Positions 62,501-64,000 of a stretch of 64,000 nucleotides of DNA are shown here, in pieces (within the stretch, counting starts at the first letter, position 1; each line of letters begins with the position of its first letter). Where the stretch lies: positions 7,006,001 through 7,070,000 of the forward strand of contig CAUJLY010000006.1 in NCBI GenBank assembly GCA_963281155.1. Reading direction: 5' to 3'. The position numbers and the translations under genes are program-made. The notes beneath the pieces were generated by a model, which had not been told where the DNA came from, ran no database searches, and saw nothing but the letters and a program-made list of their open reading frames with translations. This DNA comes from Rhabditophanes sp. KR3021. Its lineage: Eukaryota; Nematoda; Chromadorea; Rhabditida; Alloionematidae.

Positions 62501-64000
62501 TTGATAAAACAAATATAGTAACATGTTGTTAATAGAGGGGATCATGAAAATGTGACAAAGAAAGGGTGTTATGAATTGAAATTATTATCAGTAAAAGCGT
62601 CTGTCACCGTTAAATCAAATAGAAAATGGTTTTGTTGTTGTTGGCAATTTCTATTATTAATGATATTAATGGCATACAAAATATTATGCCGCATTGTTTC
62701 CTTAATTTGGCAGGATTTGTAATAACAAAGGAATACATTATTATTTATATTTATAAGTTTGAGATATGTCACAAAAGTTGTTGAGGAAACAATGAACTAA
62801 TTGATGAGTGAATGAGCTACTGATCCTCTTAAGGATGTTAGCCGCAACTATTGTCAAAGGAAAATCTAAACAGTAATTTTCTTTGTAAAATGGCCGAGCA
62901 TCAGGGTATTATTTAAAGTATTAGTCATGTAAAGTGCCATCACTAAAAAGAAGACATGACAAAAAGCCACCTGTCGAGTAGAGAGAGATGATGGTGCTCC
63001 TTATGTTTTTAAAAGTGATTAAGATGCGCTCCATATTTTCTCTTTTTTGTTGCTTCCTATAGATGTCATAAAAGACACTTACTTTGAATAGACATGGGAT
63101 CATAACAGGCTTACCAATGACATCTGTACCTATCAATAAAGACTAACAAAAAATAACCGTCAATTTAAATTAGAAATACACATATTTGATATGATATCTA
63201 TAGTAAAGAACTGTATAAGTGAGATGTATATAAAGAGCGCCATCAAGGCATACGAGTATTTATATATAAAATATATTGAAAGTTTGCAACTACTATCCAT
63301 AAGTTGTTGATGACGGATGACGAACAAAGACAAAAAGTATTCAAAATCGAATTTGAATCATCATCGAAAAGGGCGTCCAGTATAAACCGTATAGCTACTA
63401 CTTACTAATACCATCTAAGAATAAAAAAGTCTATAAAAAATTCAGCTGCCACCTCAAAACAAGCAGCTTTTTGATTTAAATGAGTGTTAAATGAAGAACA
63501 ATAAAAAATGAATAATATAAACATATTTGGTTACATGGCCGTAAAAGCTTTAAAAATTAATTTAGTTGCTTTTTGCTTATGTAATTTGCGTGAATAAATT
63601 AGGACAACAACAAATAACCATTTGATTTGCATAATTAGAGTTTTAGATGAGAAAGTGGTTTTGGTGTGGGCATGAAGATGGTAGATTGAGTGTTGATGCG
63701 GACAGCTTTAAAGTTTGAGCAAATGCATTGGTAATTATTTTTTTGTTCACGTAATATCGTTTCTTTCATTCGAATAAATAAACCACAGGAAAACGTTTAT
63801 AATGGTAAATGAAAGGAGTATAGGTTAGGTATTCAAAAAAATGTAATTATAAATATTATAAAATAGAAAGAAAGGAATTTGATGGTTGCAATTGATCAAG
63901 GGAAATGTTTATTGAAAAGGTGTTGTTTGGAGGTGTTCACTACAACAGAGAGAAATTGTTTGTAAATAAGCGGGATCTTTATTTTAAATACAAAGAAAAT
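59554..64000. other. 4.4 kb AT-rich region, no gene seen
   Basis: This stretch lies upstream of dystroglycan to the window edge. Its short open frames show no domain, and I recognise no RNA gene. It contains three copies of a 22-bp tandem repeat at 62012-62076 and probably the dystroglycan promoter at the left end. Confidence 0.6.
62012..62076. repeat. 22-bp tandem repeat, three copies
   Basis: The unit reads AAATGATATAAATATATTAT plus two bases and appears three times head to tail with one or two changes per copy. It is AT-only apart from one or two G per copy. Confidence 0.85.

Noticed and set aside
62921..63136. 71-codon minus-strand frame near the window end
   Set aside because: No recognisable motif and no flanking exon; treated as chance.

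Overview
The window looks like nuclear DNA of a nematode. The sequence is strongly AT-rich. Almost all introns are tiny (37-46 bp), begin GTAAGT-like and end in TTTTCAG/TTTTAG. Several genes carry an acceptor-like AG only 1-13 nt before the start codon, as expected for spliced-leader trans-splicing. The recognisable proteins have clear worm or animal orthologues (EPG-7/FIP200, DHX34, SET-4, TMEM135, MFSD12, dystroglycan). Few introns per gene and long AT-rich spacers suggest a clade IV type genome, but that is a guess. No species is assigned.

Layout. 1-32 kb is gene-poor. It holds an autophagy scaffold gene (1055-4810, -), a small secreted protein gene (8457-8933, +), an 11-finger C2H2 transcription factor (16045-18881, +) with about 7 kb of upstream DNA, a RING-CH membrane E3 ligase (19896-20780, -), a tRNA-Gly(GCC) gene (23478-23548, -), a mucin-like 60-bp repeat gene with a frameshift (24024-24810, -), a dead RTE-like retrotransposon fragment (about 25190-25990, +) and a large protein with a USP7-type TRAF domain but no peptidase (27160-32217, -). 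A 6 kb empty stretch follows.

38.3-59.6 kb is gene-dense. A minus-strand array runs Ras-like GTPase, MFSD12, TMEM135, SET-4 and DHX34, in transcription order. A MOLO-1-like TPM-domain membrane protein gene is nested on the opposite strand inside the one long intron of DHX34. On the plus strand follow a kinase-less TGF-beta-receptor-like (BAMBI-like) protein, an APMAP/strictosidine-synthase-like beta-propeller and a histidine acid phosphatase. Dystroglycan lies convergently on the minus strand. The last 4.4 kb holds no gene I can support.

Exon joins were deduced by hand from reading frame, splice signals and family similarity recalled from memory. All spliced genes close in frame with intact ends except the TRAF-domain gene, which needs a 34-bp intron with a poor acceptor or a one-base correction, and the repeat gene, which has a one-base insertion. 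The most unusual items are the BAMBI-like pseudoreceptor, the TRAF-domain protein without a peptidase, the Ras-like protein altered at the positions of Ras G12, G13 and Q61 and in the base-binding motifs, and the nested antisense gene.
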